This document shows positions 60,375 through 62,359 of a DNA stretch of 62,359 bases, piece by piece. Location: contig NZ_DAOUQB010000016.1 in NCBI RefSeq assembly GCF_030625865.1, positions 1 through 62,359 of the forward strand, given 5' to 3'. The notes under the pieces were generated by a model, which saw nothing but the letters and a program-made list of their open reading frames with translations, did not search any database and had not been told where the DNA came from. The position numbers and the translations under genes are program-made. Position 1 is the first letter of the stretch. Each line of letters begins with the position of its first letter. The DNA is from Anaerotignum sp. (GTDB lineage Bacteria > Bacillota > Clostridia > Lachnospirales > Anaerotignaceae).

Positions 60375-62359
60375 TTAGAATAAACTAAGCTGATTTGTTT
60401 CAGGGATGCCATTGAGTACACCATTATCTTTTAGCAAATCAATCAAAGAACGACCTAATGATGTCCTATTTTTCAATTCTTCTAAAGTGTTGAACTCTCC
60501 GCCTACCCTTCCCTCTACAATGCTTTCTGCCGCATTGGTTCCCAGCCCTTGCAATGAATTAAACGGGGGTATGAGCCCTTCTTTTGTTACAATAAACTTT
60601 TTACTGTCAGATTGATAAAGATCCATAGGTAAAAATTGAAAACCTCTGGCATAAAATTCAACGATAATTTCCAAAACAGTGAGTTTATTTTTATCTTTCG
60701 TTGTTGCCTCCATACCTTTTGCCTGAATTTCTTTTATGGCTTCCTTTGCTTTATCCAAGCCCTTGCACATGGCTGCATAGTCAAAATCATCACTGGCTCT
60801 TACTGTAAAATAAGCGGCATAATATGCCTCAGGATAATGGATTTTAAAATAAGCAATGCGAAATGCCATCATCACATAAGCGGCAGCATGAGCTTTCGGA
60901 AACATATACTTAATTTTTTGACAGGATTCAATATACCAATCCGGTACATTGCTAGCTTTCATATCTGCGATATCTTCCTCTGTCAAACCTTTTCCTTTCC
61001 GAACTTTTTCCATGATTTTAAAGGATTTTTTTCTATCTACACCTTTGTTGATAAGGTAAATCATAATGCTGTCGCGGGTAGATATGGTTTCCTTTAAGCT
61101 AATGGTACCGTTTTCTATTAAAGTTTGGGCGTTTCCAAGCCACACGTCAGTACCGTGAGAAAGCCCGGAAATTCGCAATAAATCAGCAAAAGTTTTTGGT
61201 TTTGTATCTAACAACATTCCTCTAACAAATTTTGTACCAAATTCGGGGATTCCTAATGTTCCTGTTTTACAGTTGATTTCTTCCTCGGTGACGCCTAACG
61301 CCTGGGGTGATTCAAATAACGACATTGTTTCGGGATCACCAAGAGGTACTGTTTGGGGGTTTACGCCAGTTAAATCATAAAGCATACGAATTACGGTAGG
61401 ATCATCGTGTCCTAAAAGGTCTAGCTTTAGTAATCGACCGCTGATGGAGTGATAATCAAAATGCGTTGTGGTAATTTTTGAATTTACATCATTTGCGGGA
61501 CGTTGAATGGGACAAAACTCAAAGATACTATGATCATTGGGTACAACCATAAGCCCACCAGGGTGCTGACCTGTTGTCCTTTTTATTCCGGTACATCCCA
61601 AAACCAGACGGTTGATTTCGGCATTATGTACTGTTTTTTCCCGCTCATCAAAATATTTTTTCACAAAACCGTAAGCCGTTTTGTCTGCAAGGGTTCCAAT
61701 TGTTCCAGCTTTAAACACATGTCCCACACCGAACAGCTCCTCTGTATAAGCATGGGCTCGCTGTTGGTATTCGCCGGAAAAGTTCAAGTCAATATCCGGC
61801 TCCTTATCTCCTTCAAAACCAAGAAATGTCTGGAAAGGGATATCATGCCCATCCTTATGTAGTTTTTCACCGCAAACGGGACAATTTTTATCTGGCATAT
61901 CACAACCACAGGCTTCCTCCATGGCATAGGTTTTAACCGTTTCGGACTCAAAATCTGAATACTTACAATTTGGGCAAACATAATGGGGCGGCAAAGAGTT
62001 TACCTCTGTAATCCCTGCCATATTCGCCGCGAAGGAAGAACCTACGGAGCCACGAGAACCAACCAAATATCCATCCTCCACAGATTTCCATACTAACTTC
62101 TGTGCAATAATATAAAGGACGGCATAACCGTTGCTGATGATAGAATTCAGCTCTGTTTCCAGTCTTTCTTGAACAATTGCGGGTAGCGGATCGCCATAAA
62201 TAGAATGAGCCTTGTCCATACAAATCTGTCGAAGCTGGTCATCGGCACCTTCAATTTTCGGGGGGAAGGTTTCATCAGGAATGGGTTTTATCTTCTCAAT
62301 TCGATCTGCAATCAGATTGGTATTGGTGATTACCACTTCTTTTGCTTTCTCCTCACCCA
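60375..62359 (-). CDS. polC: DNA polymerase III PolC-type, C-terminal part (partial)
   Basis: About 660 residues of PolC, the Gram-positive replicative polymerase, are visible; the N-terminal part (OB, exonuclease) lies beyond the right edge. The frame runs unbroken to the edge; the GTG at 62336 is only an internal Val. Visible are the zinc-finger region ([18 protein letters not shown]), [20 protein letters not shown] (catalytic palm), the [19 protein letters not shown] block, [27 protein letters not shown] and the helix-hairpin-helix part near the C-terminus ([20 protein letters not shown]). The last residues NQLSLF form a typical beta-clamp binding motif (QLSLF). No operon partner is visible downstream. 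Confidence 0.97.
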   Translation of the reverse strand, partial: GEEKAKEVVITNTNLIADRIEKIKPIPDETFPPKIEGADDQLRQICMDKAHSIYGDPLPAIVQERLETELNSIISNGYAVLYIIAQKLVWKSVEDGYLVGSRGSVGSSFAANMAGITEVNSLPPHYVCPNCKYSDFESETVKTYAMEEACGCDMPDKNCPVCGEKLHKDGHDIPFQTFLGFEGDKEPDIDLNFSGEYQQRAHAYTEELFGVGHVFKAGTIGTLADKTAYGFVKKYFDEREKTVHNAEINRLVLGCTGIKRTTGQHPGGLMVVPNDHSIFEFCPIQRPANDVNSKITTTHFDYHSISGRLLKLDLLGHDDPTVIRMLYDLTGVNPQTVPLGDPETMSLFESPQALGVTEEEINCKTGTLGIPEFGTKFVRGMLLDTKPKTFADLLRISGLSHGTDVWLGNAQTLIENGTISLKETISTRDSIMIYLINKGVDRKKSFKIMEKVRKGKGLTEEDIADMKASNVPDWYIESCQKIKYMFPKAHAAAYVMMAFRIAYFKIHYPEAYYAAYFTVRASDDFDYAAMCKGLDKAKEAIKEIQAKGMEATTKDKNKLTVLEIIVEFYARGFQFLPMDLYQSDSKKFIVTKEGLIPPFNSLQGLGTNAAESIVEGRVGGEFNTLEELKNRTSLGRSLIDLLKDNGVLNGIPETNQLSLF

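Noticed and set aside
1-62359. tRNA, rRNA or CRISPR loci
   Set aside because: No cloverleaf with T-arm consensus, rRNA segment or regularly spaced direct repeats was found by reading; a tRNAscan and CRISPR finder run would settle it.

Overview
The window is low-GC DNA from an anaerobic, endospore-forming Firmicute of the class Clostridia. The evidence is a csp/sleC spore-cortex germination operon, a PolC-type replicative polymerase, two T-box leaders (pheS and leuS), rubredoxin plus an A-type flavodiiron protein, and S-layer (SLH) anchoring. The genus cannot be fixed from the sequence alone. No rRNA, tRNA, CRISPR array or intact transposase was found.

Layout. 0-2.7 kb: cytosine uptake and deamination (codB-codA). 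2.7-13.5 kb: an accessory stretch rich in decayed genes. It holds a diguanylate cyclase, an O2/NO-detoxification group (flavodiiron protein and rubredoxin intact; an ODP-type metallo-beta-lactamase, a hybrid-cluster protein and a nitroreductase broken) and a cluster of NifX-like, DUF5320, DUF134, CGGC-domain and radical SAM proteins with an MBL-fold hydrolase. 13.8-18.8 kb: an ABC/FtsX/membrane-fusion export operon with a TetR regulator. 19.5-22.9 kb: a large SLH surface protein. 23.4-26.3 kb: a DUF2148 ferredoxin-domain protein, a LysE exporter with a dead paralogue, and LysR. 26.5-31.0 kb: rarA, queA, a SpoIID-like protein. 31.4-33.0 kb: PadR-DUF2812. 33.1-36.9 kb: T-box, pheS, pheT. 37-40.7 kb: chemoreceptor and EAL-CBS-GGDEF protein. 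40.9-45.9 kb: sleC and two Csp proteases. 46.1-62.4 kb: M16C peptidase, M23 peptidase, phosphopantetheinyl transferase, T-box-leuS, MarR with a heterodimeric ABC exporter, hemolysin III, DUF1836 and the C-terminal part of polC.

The most unusual part is 8.4-13.2 kb. Three promoters there (for the CGGC-DUF134 unit, the NifX-DUF5320 unit and the MBL gene) share the same ten bases, TTGACATATG, covering the -35 box; in one case it is a perfect 14-bp palindrome. The DUF134-MBL pair seems to have been duplicated and then decayed reciprocally: one copy keeps DUF134 and a broken MBL, the other keeps MBL and a scrap of DUF134. This looks like one co-regulated iron-sulfur or metal-related regulon of unknown function, and it is the best candidate here for an undescribed system. 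Other points of note are a chimeric pseudogene joining an ODP-type MBL to hcp, a palindrome that looks like both the hlyIII terminator and the MarR operator, and a diverged two-hairpin repeat present twice.
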